Shown here: one piece after another, positions 45,129-57,378 of the stretch | How positions within the stretch are numbered: the stretch's first letter is position 1 | Layout: each line of letters starts with the position of its first letter | Assembly: GCF_907163085.1 (NCBI RefSeq) | Contig: NZ_CAJQTX010000005.1 | Coordinates: 372,001 to 436,000, forward strand | From: Candidatus Accumulibacter sp. ACC003 | GTDB lineage: Bacteria > Pseudomonadota > Gammaproteobacteria > Burkholderiales > Rhodocyclaceae | Length of the DNA: 64,000 bases | Reading direction: 5' to 3' | Made by a program: the position numbers and the translations under genes | Notes under the pieces: generated by a model | Databases searched by the model: none | What the model saw: only the letters and a program-made list of their open reading frames with translations | What the model was told of the DNA's origin: nothing

Positions 45129-45299
45129 GATGATCCCCTCGCTCGAAAGCGCTCAGTCTACCTTCTCCGGTACAGGCCGCTCTCGAATTACCGGCAAGAA
45201 CACGCGTGTCGACACCCGTCAGCGGCCACCAAGGAGTGTCCGCCCGGCTGGCATAGCTCTTAAAATGACGCCTTTGCAACCAGCCCCCGCGAGCACCCA

Positions 45300-46121
45300 A
45301 TGAACTTCATGCATTCCCTCCACGCCGCCTGGCGCGACCACAACAGCCTGCTATGTGTCGGCCTCGATCCGGACCCGAAGCGCTTCCCGGCACACCTGCG
45401 CGAACAGCCGGACGCCATTTTTGAATTCTGCAAAGCGATCGTCGATGCTACGGCCGACCTGGCCTGCTCGTTCAAACCACAAATCGCCTACTTCGCGGCG
45501 CAACGTGCCGAAGACCAACTCGAAGCCCTGATCGAACATATCCACCGGCAGCATCCGACGATCCCGGTAATCCTCGATGCCAAGCGTGGCGACATTGGCA
45601 GTACCGCCGAACAGTACGCGATCGAGGCCTTCGAACGCTTCAAGGCCGATGCGATCACCGTCAACCCGTACCTTGGCCGTGACTCGGTCGAGCCGTTTCT
45701 GGCCTACCGGGACAAGGGCGTCATCCTGCTCTGCCGGACTTCAAACGCCGGCGGCAGCGACCTGCAGTTCCTCGATGTCGGCGGCGAAAAACTCTACGAA
45801 CACCTCGCACGCCTGGTCAGTGATCAATGGAATCAGAGCGGCCAATGCGCGCTGGTCGTCGGCGCAACGTTTCCGGCTGAAATCGCCCGCGTTCGCGCGC
45901 TGACCGGTGACATGCCGCTACTGGTCCCCGGCATCGGCGCGCAGGGCGGCGACATCGAAGCTACCGTCCGCGCTGGCTGCACGACCAGGGGCGAAGGCCT
46001 GCTGATCAATTCATCGCGAGCGATCCTCTACGCCGGCACCGGCGAAGATTACGCGCAGCAGGCACGACAGGTAGCGGCGGCCACACGCGACGCGATCAAC
46101 GAGCACCGCCAGGCACGCTGA
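45300..46121 (+). CDS. pyrF: Orotidine 5'-phosphate decarboxylase
   Basis: A 273-residue enzyme of the longer PyrF subgroup (type 2). It has [14 protein letters not shown], the catalytic motif [14 protein letters not shown] (Lys/Asp pair), [31 protein letters not shown] and [16 protein letters not shown] with ssR phosphate loop [10 protein letters not shown]. It makes UMP from OMP. Stands alone between the divergent kinase-fold gene and convergent gyrB. Confidence 0.95.
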   Translation: MNFMHSLHAAWRDHNSLLCVGLDPDPKRFPAHLREQPDAIFEFCKAIVDATADLACSFKPQIAYFAAQRAEDQLEALIEHIHRQHPTIPVILDAKRGDIGSTAEQYAIEAFERFKADAITVNPYLGRDSVEPFLAYRDKGVILLCRTSNAGGSDLQFLDVGGEKLYEHLARLVSDQWNQSGQCALVVGATFPAEIARVRALTGDMPLLVPGIGAQGGDIEATVRAGCTTRGEGLLINSSRAILYAGTGEDYAQQARQVAAATRDAINEHRQAR

Positions 46122-46147
46122 CTTGACGGCGCCCGGTCGGTCTTGCC

Positions 46148-46166
46148 AAAAGGCCGCTTTGCGGCC
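46148..46166 (-). terminator. Rho-independent terminator of gyrB
   Basis: GGCCGC-TTT-GCGGCC (46152-46166) is a perfect 6-bp stem. Read on the minus strand it is followed by TTTT (46151-46148). It lies 39 bp after the gyrB stop and also serves the convergent pyrF end. Confidence 0.7.
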
Positions 46167-46204
46167 CCTGGGCGCGGGTCGCGACTACAAGGTCTGACCG
46201 CCGC

Positions 46205-48730
<2,526 letters not shown>

Positions 48731-48741
48731 TCAGGCGCAGG

Positions 48742-49872
48742 TCAAATGCGCATTGGCATCACCACGTATCGGAAACGGTCGTTGCCGGGGATGGTCAATA
48801 AAGCGCTGGAGTTGGCATCGTTGAAACCCCACTCGATCGTTTCTTCGGACCTGTGATTCAGCACATCGAGCAGGTAGGCAACGTTGAAACCCACGTCCAG
48901 CGCTTCGCCCTGATAATCGACCTCGATCTCTTCCTGCGCTTCCTCCTGCTCGGCGTTGGCCGCCATGATCTTCAGGCTACCCTCGGCGAGCACCAGACGG
49001 ACGCCACGAAACTTCTCGTTGGTCAGAATGGCCGCCCGTACCATCGACTGCAGTAGCGCGCTACGACTAACCGAAACGACGTTCTTGAGGCTCGCCGGAA
49101 TGACTCTTTCGTAATCCGGGAAGCGACCATCGATCAGTTTCGAGACCAGATTGATCTCGCCAAAGCGGAAGCGCACCTGGCTGGGCAGCACTTCGATCGA
49201 TAGCGGCTCGTCGTTGTCGCCGAGCAGGCGATTCAGCTCGATCACCGTCTTGCGCGGCAAGATCAGTTCCTGACGCGCAGCACCTTCGACGCGCAGCGCC
49301 TCGGGAGCGTCGGCGAGCGGCATGCTGGCGTAAGCCAGTCGGTGACCATCGGTGGCCACCGCCCGCAGCTCGTTTGCATCGACCAGCAGCAACAGCCCAT
49401 TCAGGTAGTAGCGAACGTCCTGAGTGGCCATAGCGTACTGCGTTTGCCCCAGCAACTTGCGAAAATCTTTTTGAGCAACGGTAAACCGTCTGGCCTCGCC
49501 ATCGACCATCGTCATGCTCGGGAAGTCCTCGGCGGGCAAGGTTTGCAGGCTGAAGCGACTCTTTCCCGCCTTGACTTGCAGGCGCCGGTCATCAAGCGTC
49601 AGGCTCACCTCAGCCGCTTCCGGCAAGGAACGCAGGATTTCCTGCAACTTGCGCGCGCCGACGGTGACCGCGCCGTTACCGTCACCGGTCGCACCGTTGG
49701 TCGAACTCGTAATCTGGATCTCGATATCGGTAGCCAGCAAGGTCAGGACATCCCCCGACTTTTCCAGCAAGACGTTGGAAAGAATTGGCAGCGTATGACG
49801 CTTCTCCACTATGCCCGAAACCGCCTGCAAAGGCGCCAGAAGGGTGTCGCGTTTGGTATTAATAAGAAGCAT
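48742..49872 (-). CDS. dnaN: DNA polymerase III beta subunit (sliding clamp)
   Basis: A 376-residue protein from ATG 49872 (MLLINTKRDTLLAPLQAVSG). The three clamp domains are visible, with TLPILSNVLLE, ATDGHRLAYA, LIDGRFPDYERVIP and the C-terminal VVMPMRI (MPMRL-type end that lines the client-binding pocket). Encoded downstream of dnaA in the usual order; separated from it by a 210-bp AT-rich spacer. Confidence 0.97.
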   Translation of the reverse strand: MLLINTKRDTLLAPLQAVSGIVEKRHTLPILSNVLLEKSGDVLTLLATDIEIQITSSTNGATGDGNGAVTVGARKLQEILRSLPEAAEVSLTLDDRRLQVKAGKSRFSLQTLPAEDFPSMTMVDGEARRFTVAQKDFRKLLGQTQYAMATQDVRYYLNGLLLLVDANELRAVATDGHRLAYASMPLADAPEALRVEGAARQELILPRKTVIELNRLLGDNDEPLSIEVLPSQVRFRFGEINLVSKLIDGRFPDYERVIPASLKNVVSVSRSALLQSMVRAAILTNEKFRGVRLVLAEGSLKIMAANAEQEEAQEEIEVDYQGEALDVGFNVAYLLDVLNHRSEETIEWGFNDANSSALLTIPGNDRFRYVVMPMRI

Positions 49873-50082
49873 ATATATAGATCCTATAAAGACTATAGTC
49901 CGAACAAATCTGTTGATATGTCAAATTTTTTTTTAAAAATCAGCACAGTAGAGCGTTTTTAAAGCCTGAAAAAAGTCCGTATGCTGCTGTGCATAGAATT
50001 GAACAACTTATCCACAGGCCCTTTTTTCGCAAGTTCTCCACTTTTTGTCAGCTGCTTTCGCACCGACTTATACAGCGCCTCT
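49873..50082. other. dnaA-dnaN spacer: AT-rich with a perfect DnaA box
   Basis: TTATCCACA at 50008-50016 is a perfect DnaA box. The part next to dnaN (49870-49970) is strongly AT-rich, with ATATATATAG and a T9 run followed by AAAAAT, resembling an unwinding element. The spacer may be part of oriC or only the dnaN promoter region; one perfect box alone does not decide. Confidence 0.6.
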
Positions 50083-51483
50083 TCAGCCCTTGAGCACCTG
50101 CTGCAGGACGTGTACATCGTGATTGAGATCGTTGTCCTTGGTCCGTAGATCGTCGATGGTTCGAACCGCGTGCAGAACAGTGGTATGGTCGCGGCCACCA
50201 AAAGCACCGCCGATTGCCGGGTAGCTCAGCGTCGTCAGATTCTTGGCCAACCACATGGCGATCTGCCGTGGTCTGACGATCACCCGCGTTCGTTTCTTCG
50301 AAAACAGGTCCGAGACCTTGATCTTGAAGTAATCGGCGACGGTCTTCTGAATGTTGTCGACCGTCAGCTGCCTGTTGACTGCACCAATCACATCCTTCAG
50401 CGCCTCCTTGGCGAGATCCAGGGACAGTCGTTGCCCATGAAAAGCCGAGTAGGCGAGGACCTTCTTGAGCGCCCCCTCGAGTTCGCGAACGTTGGACCTG
50501 AGATGCTTGGCGATGTAGAAAGCGACCTCGTCGTCGAGGTCGACGCCGTCGACTTCGGCCTTCTTCTTGAGGATGGCGACCCGCATTTCGGTCTCCGGTG
50601 GCTCGATCTGAACCGTCAAGCCCCAGTCAAAACGGGTAATCAGGCGATCTTCCAGACCCGAGATGTTTTTCGGATAGGTGTCACAACTGATGACGATTTG
50701 CTTTTTGGTCTCGCTCAGGGCGTTGAAAACGTAGAAAAATTCTTCCTGCGTGCGGTTCTTGCCATTGAAGAACTGTACGTCATCAAGAAGCAGCACGTCG
50801 AGCGAGCGATAGTAGCGCTTGAAGACATCAAAGGACTTTTGCTGATAGGCACGAACGACGTCGGAATAGTAGTCCTCGGCATGCACGTAGCGCACGATCT
50901 TTTCGGGGTGGTTATCGAGAATATGATTGCCTATGGCATGTATCAGGTGGGTCTTCCCCAGACCAGCACCACCATAGATGAACAAGGGGTTGTAGGTGGT
51001 CTCACCGGGGTTGATGGCCACCTGTCGGGAAGCCGCCCGGGCCAGGTCGTTGGCCTTGCCGACGATCAGGTTGTCGAAGGTAAAAGTCTGAATCAAACGC
51101 GTTTTTTCGTACGCTGAACGACCCCGCTCGACCAGCGACACGTTGTTGATCGCTGCTGCCGTGGTCAGCGTTGCGCGTTTGTCGTCGCGGGCGCTCTCGT
51201 TGTTCGAGCCAGACGCCGTGCTGCTCGTCGCTTCGACGCGGGCGCCCAGGCTCAGTGCGATGCTGACCGGCACCGAAAAATGTTCGCTGGCCATTTCTTC
51301 GATGCGCGTCAGATAGCGCTCCTTGACCCACTTCAGGATGAAGCCGTTCGGCGCCAGCAGACGCAATCCGTGTGCATGGTCTTCGCCCCCTTCCAGACGA
51401 AGCGGGCGGATCCAGGTATTGAATTGCTGCGGCGGAAGTTCCTGCTCGAACTGGCCCAGACAGGAGGACCAGAAACTACTCAT
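50083..51483 (-). CDS. dnaA: Chromosomal replication initiator DnaA
   Basis: A 466-residue protein from ATG 51483 (MSSFWSSCLGQFEQELPPQQ). Domain I (1-85) binds DnaB; domain II linker about 85-130. The AAA+ domain III has Walker A FIYGGAGLGKTHLIHAIGN, Walker B VLLLDDVQFF and the Arg finger region. Domain IV DNA-binding signature is YPAIGGAFGGRDHTTVLHAV. It binds TTATCCACA boxes, found on both sides of the gene. Divergent from rpmH, as in most proteobacteria. Confidence 0.98.
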   Translation of the reverse strand: MSSFWSSCLGQFEQELPPQQFNTWIRPLRLEGGEDHAHGLRLLAPNGFILKWVKERYLTRIEEMASEHFSVPVSIALSLGARVEATSSTASGSNNESARDDKRATLTTAAAINNVSLVERGRSAYEKTRLIQTFTFDNLIVGKANDLARAASRQVAINPGETTYNPLFIYGGAGLGKTHLIHAIGNHILDNHPEKIVRYVHAEDYYSDVVRAYQQKSFDVFKRYYRSLDVLLLDDVQFFNGKNRTQEEFFYVFNALSETKKQIVISCDTYPKNISGLEDRLITRFDWGLTVQIEPPETEMRVAILKKKAEVDGVDLDDEVAFYIAKHLRSNVRELEGALKKVLAYSAFHGQRLSLDLAKEALKDVIGAVNRQLTVDNIQKTVADYFKIKVSDLFSKKRTRVIVRPRQIAMWLAKNLTTLSYPAIGGAFGGRDHTTVLHAVRTIDDLRTKDNDLNHDVHVLQQVLKG

Positions 51484-51530
51484 TGACGATCATTGCTCTG
51501 AGGTTCCGAAGTTGGGCGCTGAAAAAGCCC

Positions 51531-51551
51531 AAAAAGAGGGCCGAAGGCCCT
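51531..51551 (-). terminator. Terminator-like hairpin in the dnaA leader
   Basis: On the minus strand AGGGCC-TTC-GGCCCT is a perfect 6-bp stem followed after one C by TTTTT and then GGGCTTTTTC. It lies 48-68 bp upstream of the dnaA start on the dnaA strand. Because the next upstream gene (rpmH) is divergent, there is no minus-strand gene for it to terminate, so it may attenuate dnaA transcription or insulate it. Inference. Confidence 0.5.
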
Positions 51552-51709
51552 GAAAAATCCATTTAGAATCATTAGGATGACGCACAATACCCGTTCGGCG
51601 CAGGCGACCGCGGGTGGCTCGTGGCGAGGATCTGTGATGACCTCTGCGGGTCACTGTTACAGTTCTGGCGGAAGCGTCAAGGCGTCAATTCTAACGCGTA
51701 GGCAGAAAG

Positions 51710-51718
51710 TTATCCACA
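51710..51718 (+). promoter_or_regulatory. DnaA box in the dnaA-rpmH intergenic region
   Basis: TTATCCACA, a perfect box, lies in the 322-bp spacer between dnaA and rpmH. TTGGCCACA (51751-51759) is a weaker candidate. This spacer is the most common site of oriC and of dnaA autoregulation in proteobacteria. Confidence 0.75.
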
Positions 51719-51738
51719 GCATGGGGGAAAATATGGTG

Positions 51739-51768
51739 TTGACAAGCTTTGGCCACAGACTGTCTAAT
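51739..51768 (+). promoter_or_regulatory. Sigma-70 promoter of rpmH
   Basis: TTGACA (51739-51744) and TCTAAT (51763-51768) are 18 bp apart, 38 bp upstream of the rpmH ATG. The -35 is perfect, in line with strong expression of the ribosomal-protein gene. Confidence 0.7.
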
Positions 51769-51805
51769 TACGCGTTTACTTCGCTTTGACTCCAAGGGTT
51801 TAACC

Positions 51806-51940
51806 ATGAAACGCACCTATCAACCGTCGGTCGTTCGCCGCAAGCGTACACACGGCTTCCTCGTTCGTATGTCCACTCGTAGCGGTCGTGCGGTGATTCG
51901 CGCTCGTCGTGCCAAAGGCCGTCACCGTCTGGCGGTTTGA
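51806..51940 (+). CDS. rpmH: 50S ribosomal protein L34
   Basis: A 44-residue highly basic protein: [20 protein letters not shown], then [20 protein letters not shown]. Full family length and conserved throughout. ATG 51806 fits the family start; the longer frame from 51749 is not real. Its stop overlaps the proposed rnpA start. Confidence 0.98.
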   Translation: MKRTYQPSVVRRKRTHGFLVRMSTRSGRAVIRARRAKGRHRLAV

Positions 51941-52335
51941 GCGCTGGATGTGGTCCTGCCGGTGATCGTCCGGCCAGGGCTGCGGCCTTCCCAAAGCACT
52001 ACCGGCTGTTGAAAACGGATGAGTATTCATCCGTTTTTGGTTTCAGGAAGGTGCTGAAAAGCCGCCATTTCCTGCTACATTACTGCCCTCGTGTTTGCGC
52101 TGAAAAGCCCGCAGCGCGGCTTGGTCTGGTCGTCGCCAAGCGTTTCCTGCGTCGTTCCGTCGATCGCAACCTTGTCAAGCGACTGGCCAGAGAGCATTTT
52201 CGTCTGCTGCGTTCGCGTCTGCAGTCGTCTGACTTGGTGCTGCGTCTCGCGGTCAAGCCGACAGCACTCGATCGGCAAGCCCTGGCGCGGGAGATTCAGC
52301 GCTTGCTTGGCAGGATGATCGTAGCTGAACAATGA
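51937..52335 (+). CDS. rnpA: Ribonuclease P protein component
   Basis: A 132-residue basic protein; the TTG start at 51937 overlaps the rpmH stop. Family residues begin near [19 protein letters not shown], so the first ~15 residues are uncertain. The RNR motif region is [24 protein letters not shown], the RNA-binding signature. Together with the catalytic RNA it matures tRNA 5' ends. Standard rpmH-rnpA-yidD-yidC order. Confidence 0.93.
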   Translation: MSAGCGPAGDRPARAAAFPKHYRLLKTDEYSSVFGFRKVLKSRHFLLHYCPRVCAEKPAARLGLVVAKRFLRRSVDRNLVKRLAREHFRLLRSRLQSSDLVLRLAVKPTALDRQALAREIQRLLGRMIVAEQ

Positions 52336-52339
52336 GCCG

Positions 52340-52549
52340 ATGAAACAGATCTTGCTTGCCCTGATAGGCTTTTACCGCTACGCGCTCAGCCCGATGCTCG
52401 GGCGTCGTTGCCGCTTCTTCCCAAGCTGTTCCGAGTATGCGGCTGAAGCGCTCGAAAAGCACGGCGCCGGCAAGGGAACAAGACTGGCCTTGCAGCGGCT
52501 TCTTCGCTGTCATCCGTGGAACCCGGGTGGTTTTGACCCCGTACCCTGA
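52340..52549 (+). CDS. yidD: Membrane protein insertion efficiency factor YidD
   Basis: A 69-residue protein with the conserved [31 protein letters not shown] and [16 protein letters not shown]. It starts 4 bp after rnpA and 26 bp before yidC. It helps insertion of inner-membrane proteins by YidC/Sec. Confidence 0.95.
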   Translation: MKQILLALIGFYRYALSPMLGRRCRFFPSCSEYAAEALEKHGAGKGTRLALQRLLRCHPWNPGGFDPVP

Positions 52550-52575
52550 ACAACAATCAAACTGTATAGGCTTTC

Positions 52576-54264
52576 ATGGATAACCGACGCCTGCTTCTGC
52601 TGCTTGTCTTCTCGTTCTCGCTGGTGATGCTCTGGGATGCCTGGCAGAAGTACAATCACCCCCCCGTCGTACCGCCAGTCGCCACCAGCGCCAGCGGCAC
52701 GTCGGCGCCGCAGCCGTCGAGCAGCTTGCACGCCGCCGCTCCCGGAGCTACTCCTCTGCAGGCGCCGATCGGTACGACAGCCCAGACGGCCGAAACAGTC
52801 ACCGTCAAGACCGACTTGTTTACCGCTGAGGTATCGGCACAGGGCGGCGATATCGTCCGCCTGGTATTCAACGACTACAAGGACACGGAGTCCAAGAGCA
52901 AGGACTTCGCCTTGTTCGACGCTCGCCACAGGTACGCTGCGCAGAGCGGTCTGATCGGTGATGGCTTGCCCAACCACAAGACCCTCTTTTCGCCGCTTGC
53001 CGGCAGCAGAGAACTCGCCGGTGATGCCAAGACCATTGAACTTCGCCTCGAAGCGCCGCCCGTCAATGGCGTCAAGGTCGCCAAAATCTACACCTTCACT
53101 CGTGGCAGCTACCTGATCAACCTTGTCCAGGAGATCGACAACGGTAGCGAGAAGGACGTCGCGGTACACGCCTACTACCAGCTGCAGCGGGACATCAAGG
53201 CCCCCGAAGGCGAGAGCCGGATGGTGTCGACCTTCACCGGCCCGGCCGTTTATACAGAGGCGGACAAGTATCAGAAGGTCCATTTTGCGGACATCGAAAG
53301 TGGCAAAGCCAAGTTCGCGACGCAGGCGGACAATGGCTGGGTAGCGATGGTTCAGCACTACTTCGTCTCGGCGTGGATCCCTCCGGAAGGTCTGGCACGG
53401 GAGTTCTACATGCGCAAACTCGACGGCAGCGTCGATCCCGCGGTCAGCGCTGGCGTCATCGTGCCAGTGCCGGTGACGGCGCCCGGCTCAAAAGTCGCGC
53501 TGTCCCTTCCACTCTATGCCGGGCCGCAGCTTCAGGGCATTCTTGATCACCTGGCGCTGCCTGCGGCCGATGGGGGTATCGGTGCGCAGGGATTGCCGCT
53601 GGTCGTCGACTACGGCTGGCTGACCATTGTTGCCGCACCGATCTTCTGGTGCCTGCAGGCGATCCACAAGCTGGTCGGCAACTGGGGCTGGGCGATCGTT
53701 CTGCTGACCGTCGGCATCAAGCTGCTGTTCTTCCCGCTATCTGCTGCGAGCTATAAGTCGATGGCCAAGATGCGCACCGTCACGCCGCGTCTGGTCGCTC
53801 TCAAGGAACGCTTCGGCGGCGACCGGCAGAAGCTCAACCAGGAAATGATGGAGCTTTACAAGCGCGAGAAAATCAACCCCTTGGGTGGCTGCCTGCCGAT
53901 CGCCGTGCAGATTCCGGTGTTCATCGCGCTCTACTGGGCTTTGCTTGGCGCTGTCGAAATCCGCGATGCGCCGTGGATCCTGTGGATTAAAGATCTTTCG
54001 GCTGCCGATCCGTTCTATGTCCTGCCGGTTATTATGGTGGCGACGATGCTGATCCAGACTAGGCTCAATCCGACGCCGCCGGACCCAATCCAGGCCAAGG
54101 TGATGATGATGATGCCGTTCATCTTCGGCGCCATGTTTTTCTTCTTTCCGGCCGGTCTGGTGCTCTACTGGGTGGTCAACAACACCCTGTCGATAGCCCA
54201 GCAATGGCAGATCACACGGATGATAGAAGGTGGCAAAAAGGCTGCCAACGACGCCAAGGCTTGA
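52576..54264 (+). CDS. yidC: Membrane protein insertase YidC
   Basis: A 562-residue protein (MDNRRLLLLLVFSFSLVMLW, first TM). A large periplasmic beta-supersandwich covers about 60-340. The insertase core has five TM segments: VVDYGWLTIVAAPIFWCLQA, WAIVLLTVGIKLLFFPLSA (with a conserved Lys), the coiled C1 loop SYKSMAKMRTVTPRLVALKE, GGCLPIAVQIPVFIALYWAL, and PFIFGAMFFFFPAGLVLYWV. Inserts and folds inner-membrane proteins. Confidence 0.97.
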   Translation: MDNRRLLLLLVFSFSLVMLWDAWQKYNHPPVVPPVATSASGTSAPQPSSSLHAAAPGATPLQAPIGTTAQTAETVTVKTDLFTAEVSAQGGDIVRLVFNDYKDTESKSKDFALFDARHRYAAQSGLIGDGLPNHKTLFSPLAGSRELAGDAKTIELRLEAPPVNGVKVAKIYTFTRGSYLINLVQEIDNGSEKDVAVHAYYQLQRDIKAPEGESRMVSTFTGPAVYTEADKYQKVHFADIESGKAKFATQADNGWVAMVQHYFVSAWIPPEGLAREFYMRKLDGSVDPAVSAGVIVPVPVTAPGSKVALSLPLYAGPQLQGILDHLALPAADGGIGAQGLPLVVDYGWLTIVAAPIFWCLQAIHKLVGNWGWAIVLLTVGIKLLFFPLSAASYKSMAKMRTVTPRLVALKERFGGDRQKLNQEMMELYKREKINPLGGCLPIAVQIPVFIALYWALLGAVEIRDAPWILWIKDLSAADPFYVLPVIMVATMLIQTRLNPTPPDPIQAKVMMMMPFIFGAMFFFFPAGLVLYWVVNNTLSIAQQWQITRMIEGGKKAANDAKA

Positions 54265-54366
54265 GTCGACAGCAGCGGTCATGACCATTCGAGCTGCCAC
54301 CGATCGTGAAGGTGATGACCATTTACCTCATTCCTGGCGCTTTTCCCGCGGCGACAAGGGAGATTT

Positions 54367-55731
54367 GTGAGTTGCGAACGCGACTTTCACGTTAGCGCTG
54401 CAACGACCATAGCCGCCATCGCCACCGCGCCAGGTCGCGGTGGCGTCGGCATTGTCCGCATCTCCGGAGACGCCCTCCTCGATGTCGCCGAGACGCTGAG
54501 CGGCAAGCGACCAAGGCCGCGCCTGGCAACACGCGCCGACTTCCGTGCTGCCGACGGCAGCGTCATCGACAGCGGCCTGTTGCTGTACTTTCCGGCGCCG
54601 CACTCCTTCACCGGCGAAGACGTCGTCGAGCTACACGGTCACGGCGGTCCGCTGGTCATGCAGCTGCTGCTGGCGCGCTGTCTGGAACTTGGCGCGCGAA
54701 TCGCCGATCCCGGCGAGTTTACGCGTCGTGCCTACCTCAACGGCAAGCTGGACCTGGCGCAGGCTGAAGCAGTCATCGACCTGATCGACGCGGCGACCGC
54801 CACAGCGGCGCGTAGCGCCGTGCGTTCGCTGCAGGGTGACTTCTCGCGGGAAGTAAACGCTTTGCTCGAGCAACTGATCGAACTGCGCGCGCTGGTCGAA
54901 GCGACGCTCGATTTTCCCGACGAGGAGGTTGATTTTCTCGAGGCCGCCGACGCCTTCGGCCGTCTGGATCGCATGCAAGACCGTCTGGCTCGAGTCTTCG
55001 ACCGCGCTCGGCAGGGTCGTTTGCTGCAGGGCGGCCTGCACGTTGTCCTCGCTGGCCAACCGAATGTTGGCAAGTCAAGCCTGCTTAACCGCCTCGCTGG
55101 CGACGACCTGGCGATCGTCACGCCGCTGCCGGGTACCACCCGCGATCTGGTGCGCAGCACTCTGCAAGTCGAAGGAATACCGCTGCATGTGATCGACACC
55201 GCCGGGCTTCGCGAAACCGACGACCCGATCGAGAAGATCGGAATCGAACGGACCTGGCGCGAAATTGATCGCGCCGATGTCGTCGTCTTGCTGGTCGACG
55301 CGCGCAGCGGCGTCGGTGAGGCCGACCGCGCGATACTCGCGCAACTTCCCGCGCACTTGGCGCGGTTGACCGTGTACAACAAGATTGACCTTACGGCGCG
55401 GCCGGCAGAACGCCATGATGATGAAGACGATGCTGTGGCGATTTCGCTTTCGGCAAAATCCGGCGAGGGGATCGAGCTCTTGCGGCAAGCGCTGCTGCGG
55501 ATCGCCGGCTGGCAGCCAGCTGAAGACGTTTTCATTGCTCGCGAACGCCACTTGCGCGCCTTGGCTCAAACTCGCCAGCATCTTCAGGAAGCCCGCTTGC
55601 GCTTACCGCAACTCGAACTTTTCGCCGAGGAACTAAGGTTGGCGCAACTGGCTTTGGCGTCGATAACGGGAGAATTCAGCGCCGACGACTTGCTGGGCGA
55701 GATTTTTGGGCGTTTTTGTATTGGCAAATAG
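54367..55731 (+). CDS. mnmE: tRNA uridine-5-carboxymethylaminomethyl GTPase MnmE
   Basis: A 454-residue protein from GTG 54367 with GGGAG upstream. The N-terminal folate-binding domain has [20 protein letters not shown]. The inserted G domain has G1 [13 protein letters not shown]2 GTTRD, G3 DTAGLRE and G4 NKID. The C-terminal helical domain ends FCIGK, with the conserved Cys. It works with MnmG (also in this window) to modify wobble U34 of tRNAs. Confidence 0.97.
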   Translation: MSCERDFHVSAATTIAAIATAPGRGGVGIVRISGDALLDVAETLSGKRPRPRLATRADFRAADGSVIDSGLLLYFPAPHSFTGEDVVELHGHGGPLVMQLLLARCLELGARIADPGEFTRRAYLNGKLDLAQAEAVIDLIDAATATAARSAVRSLQGDFSREVNALLEQLIELRALVEATLDFPDEEVDFLEAADAFGRLDRMQDRLARVFDRARQGRLLQGGLHVVLAGQPNVGKSSLLNRLAGDDLAIVTPLPGTTRDLVRSTLQVEGIPLHVIDTAGLRETDDPIEKIGIERTWREIDRADVVVLLVDARSGVGEADRAILAQLPAHLARLTVYNKIDLTARPAERHDDEDDAVAISLSAKSGEGIELLRQALLRIAGWQPAEDVFIARERHLRALAQTRQHLQEARLRLPQLELFAEELRLAQLALASITGEFSADDLLGEIFGRFCIGK

Positions 55732-55755
55732 CCAGACCCGAAAGGAAAGCAGCCA

Positions 55756-56517
55756 ATGAACTGGGACCCGGAGCAGTACCTGAAATTTGTCGATGCGCGG
55801 CGGCGGCCAGCGCTCGATCTGATCGCGCGGCTCGGCGGCAAGTCGCCGAGCCGCGTCGTCGACCTCGGTTGCGGCGCCGGGAATGTCACCCGTTTGCTCG
55901 CCGAACGCTGGCCGCAGGCAGAAATAAGCGCTGTCGACAGCGATGTCGCAATGCTGCGTAAGGCGTCGTCGACGCCTTCTTCGATCGCCTGGCAACACGC
56001 CGATATCGCCGCCTGGCAGGCCCTTGTGCCACCCGACCTGATTTTTTCGAATGCTACCCTGCACTGGCTTGGCGACCATCAGCATTTGCTGCCAGCCTTA
56101 CTCGAAAAACTCGCAGACGGTGGCGCGCTGGCGGTTCAGATGCCGTCGAACTTTGGCGCCCCGTCGCATCAGATTCTCCGCAAACTGGCTGATGACTATC
56201 GCTGGCAGCAGACCCTCGGCGGCGTCGAGATGGGCAAGATCCTGTCAGCTGCTGACTACCACCGTTTGTTGACGCCGCATTGTCGTCATCTGGAAGTGTG
56301 GGAGACAACTTACTGGCAAGCGCTAAGCGGTGACGATGCGATCATCGAATGGATGAAGGGAACGACCCTGCGTCCCTATCTCGCACGGCTAGAGAAAGCC
56401 GCCGCCGATAAATTTTTGAACGCCTATCGGATACCGCTGGCCATCGCTTACCCGCGCGGCAGCGATGGACACACCCTGTTTTCGTTCAAGCGCGTGTTCT
56501 TCGTGGCGCAACGCTAG
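55756..56517 (+). CDS. tam: Trans-aconitate 2-methyltransferase
   Basis: A 253-residue class I SAM methyltransferase: MNWDPEQYLKFVDARRRPAL, glycine motif VVDLGCGAGNVTRLLAERWP, acidic end of beta2 AVDSDVAML, and the family-specific SNATLHWLGDHQHLLPALL and AVQMPSNFGAPSH. It methylates trans-aconitate, an inhibitor of aconitase formed spontaneously. The match over the whole length is good. Confidence 0.9.
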   Translation: MNWDPEQYLKFVDARRRPALDLIARLGGKSPSRVVDLGCGAGNVTRLLAERWPQAEISAVDSDVAMLRKASSTPSSIAWQHADIAAWQALVPPDLIFSNATLHWLGDHQHLLPALLEKLADGGALAVQMPSNFGAPSHQILRKLADDYRWQQTLGGVEMGKILSAADYHRLLTPHCRHLEVWETTYWQALSGDDAIIEWMKGTTLRPYLARLEKAAADKFLNAYRIPLAIAYPRGSDGHTLFSFKRVFFVAQR

Positions 56518-57297
56518 ATGATGATCGACGGCGTCGACTATTCCTTGCTGTTGATCCTCGGCACGGCGGCGCTGTTCGCTGGCTTCATCGATGCCGTGGT
56601 CGGTGGCGGCGGACTGATCCAGATACCGGCCTTGTTCACCGCGTTGCCGAGTGAAGTTCCTGCGACACTCTTCGGAACCAACAAGTTCGCCAGCGTCTTT
56701 GGCACCAGCAATGCCGCCTGGCGCTACGCGCGCCGGGTGCGGATGCCCTGGCGAACGACCTTGCCGGCGGCGCTCGCCGCGTTTGCCTTCTCGTACGTCG
56801 GCGCGATGGCCGTTGCCTGGCTGCCACCCGAGTTGTTGCGGCCGTTGATTCTGCTGCTGCTCATCGGCGCGGCCGCCTATACCTTTAGCAATCGCGATTT
56901 CGGCGCCATTCATCGGCCGCAGCATACGGGTCGTCGCGAGTTCACCTATGCGCTGCTGGTCGGCGGCGTGATTGGTTTTTACGATGGCTTCTTCGGGCCC
57001 GGCACGGGGAGTTTTCTCATTTTTCTCTTCATCCGCTTTTTTGGGTTCGATTTTCTACATGCCTCGGCGGCGTCAAAAGTGGTCAACGTTGCGACCAATC
57101 TGGCAGCGCTCGGCTTCTTTCTTCCGCACGGCCACATCCTGCCGCTTGCTGCCGTGTCGATGGCCACGTGCAACGTCGCCGGTTCACTGATCGGCACGCA
57201 TCTTGCGTTGCGGCACGGTAGCGGCTTTGTCCGCAAGGTGTTTCTCGGCGTCGTCAGCGCCTTTATCGTCAAGTTCGCATACGATACCTTCACCTGA
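56518..57297 (+). CDS. TSUP-family sulfite/organic-anion permease
   Basis: A 259-residue membrane protein (MMIDGVDYSLLLILGTAALF), starting immediately after the tam stop. Eight TM segments in two repeats, each with the family signature: FIDAVVGGGGLIQIPAL and FYDGFFGPGTGSFLIFLF. TauE/SafE (YfcA-like) family of inner-membrane exporters; substrate not known from sequence. Probably cotranscribed with tam. Confidence 0.9.
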   Translation: MMIDGVDYSLLLILGTAALFAGFIDAVVGGGGLIQIPALFTALPSEVPATLFGTNKFASVFGTSNAAWRYARRVRMPWRTTLPAALAAFAFSYVGAMAVAWLPPELLRPLILLLLIGAAAYTFSNRDFGAIHRPQHTGRREFTYALLVGGVIGFYDGFFGPGTGSFLIFLFIRFFGFDFLHASAASKVVNVATNLAALGFFLPHGHILPLAAVSMATCNVAGSLIGTHLALRHGSGFVRKVFLGVVSAFIVKFAYDTFT

Positions 57298-57378
57298 TCT
57301 GGTCGCGCTGCCCGCTCGTCGAAGGCAGCGAGCAAAACGCTATCAGCCGGTGCAAACGTGCCGTGCGTGGCCAGGTGG

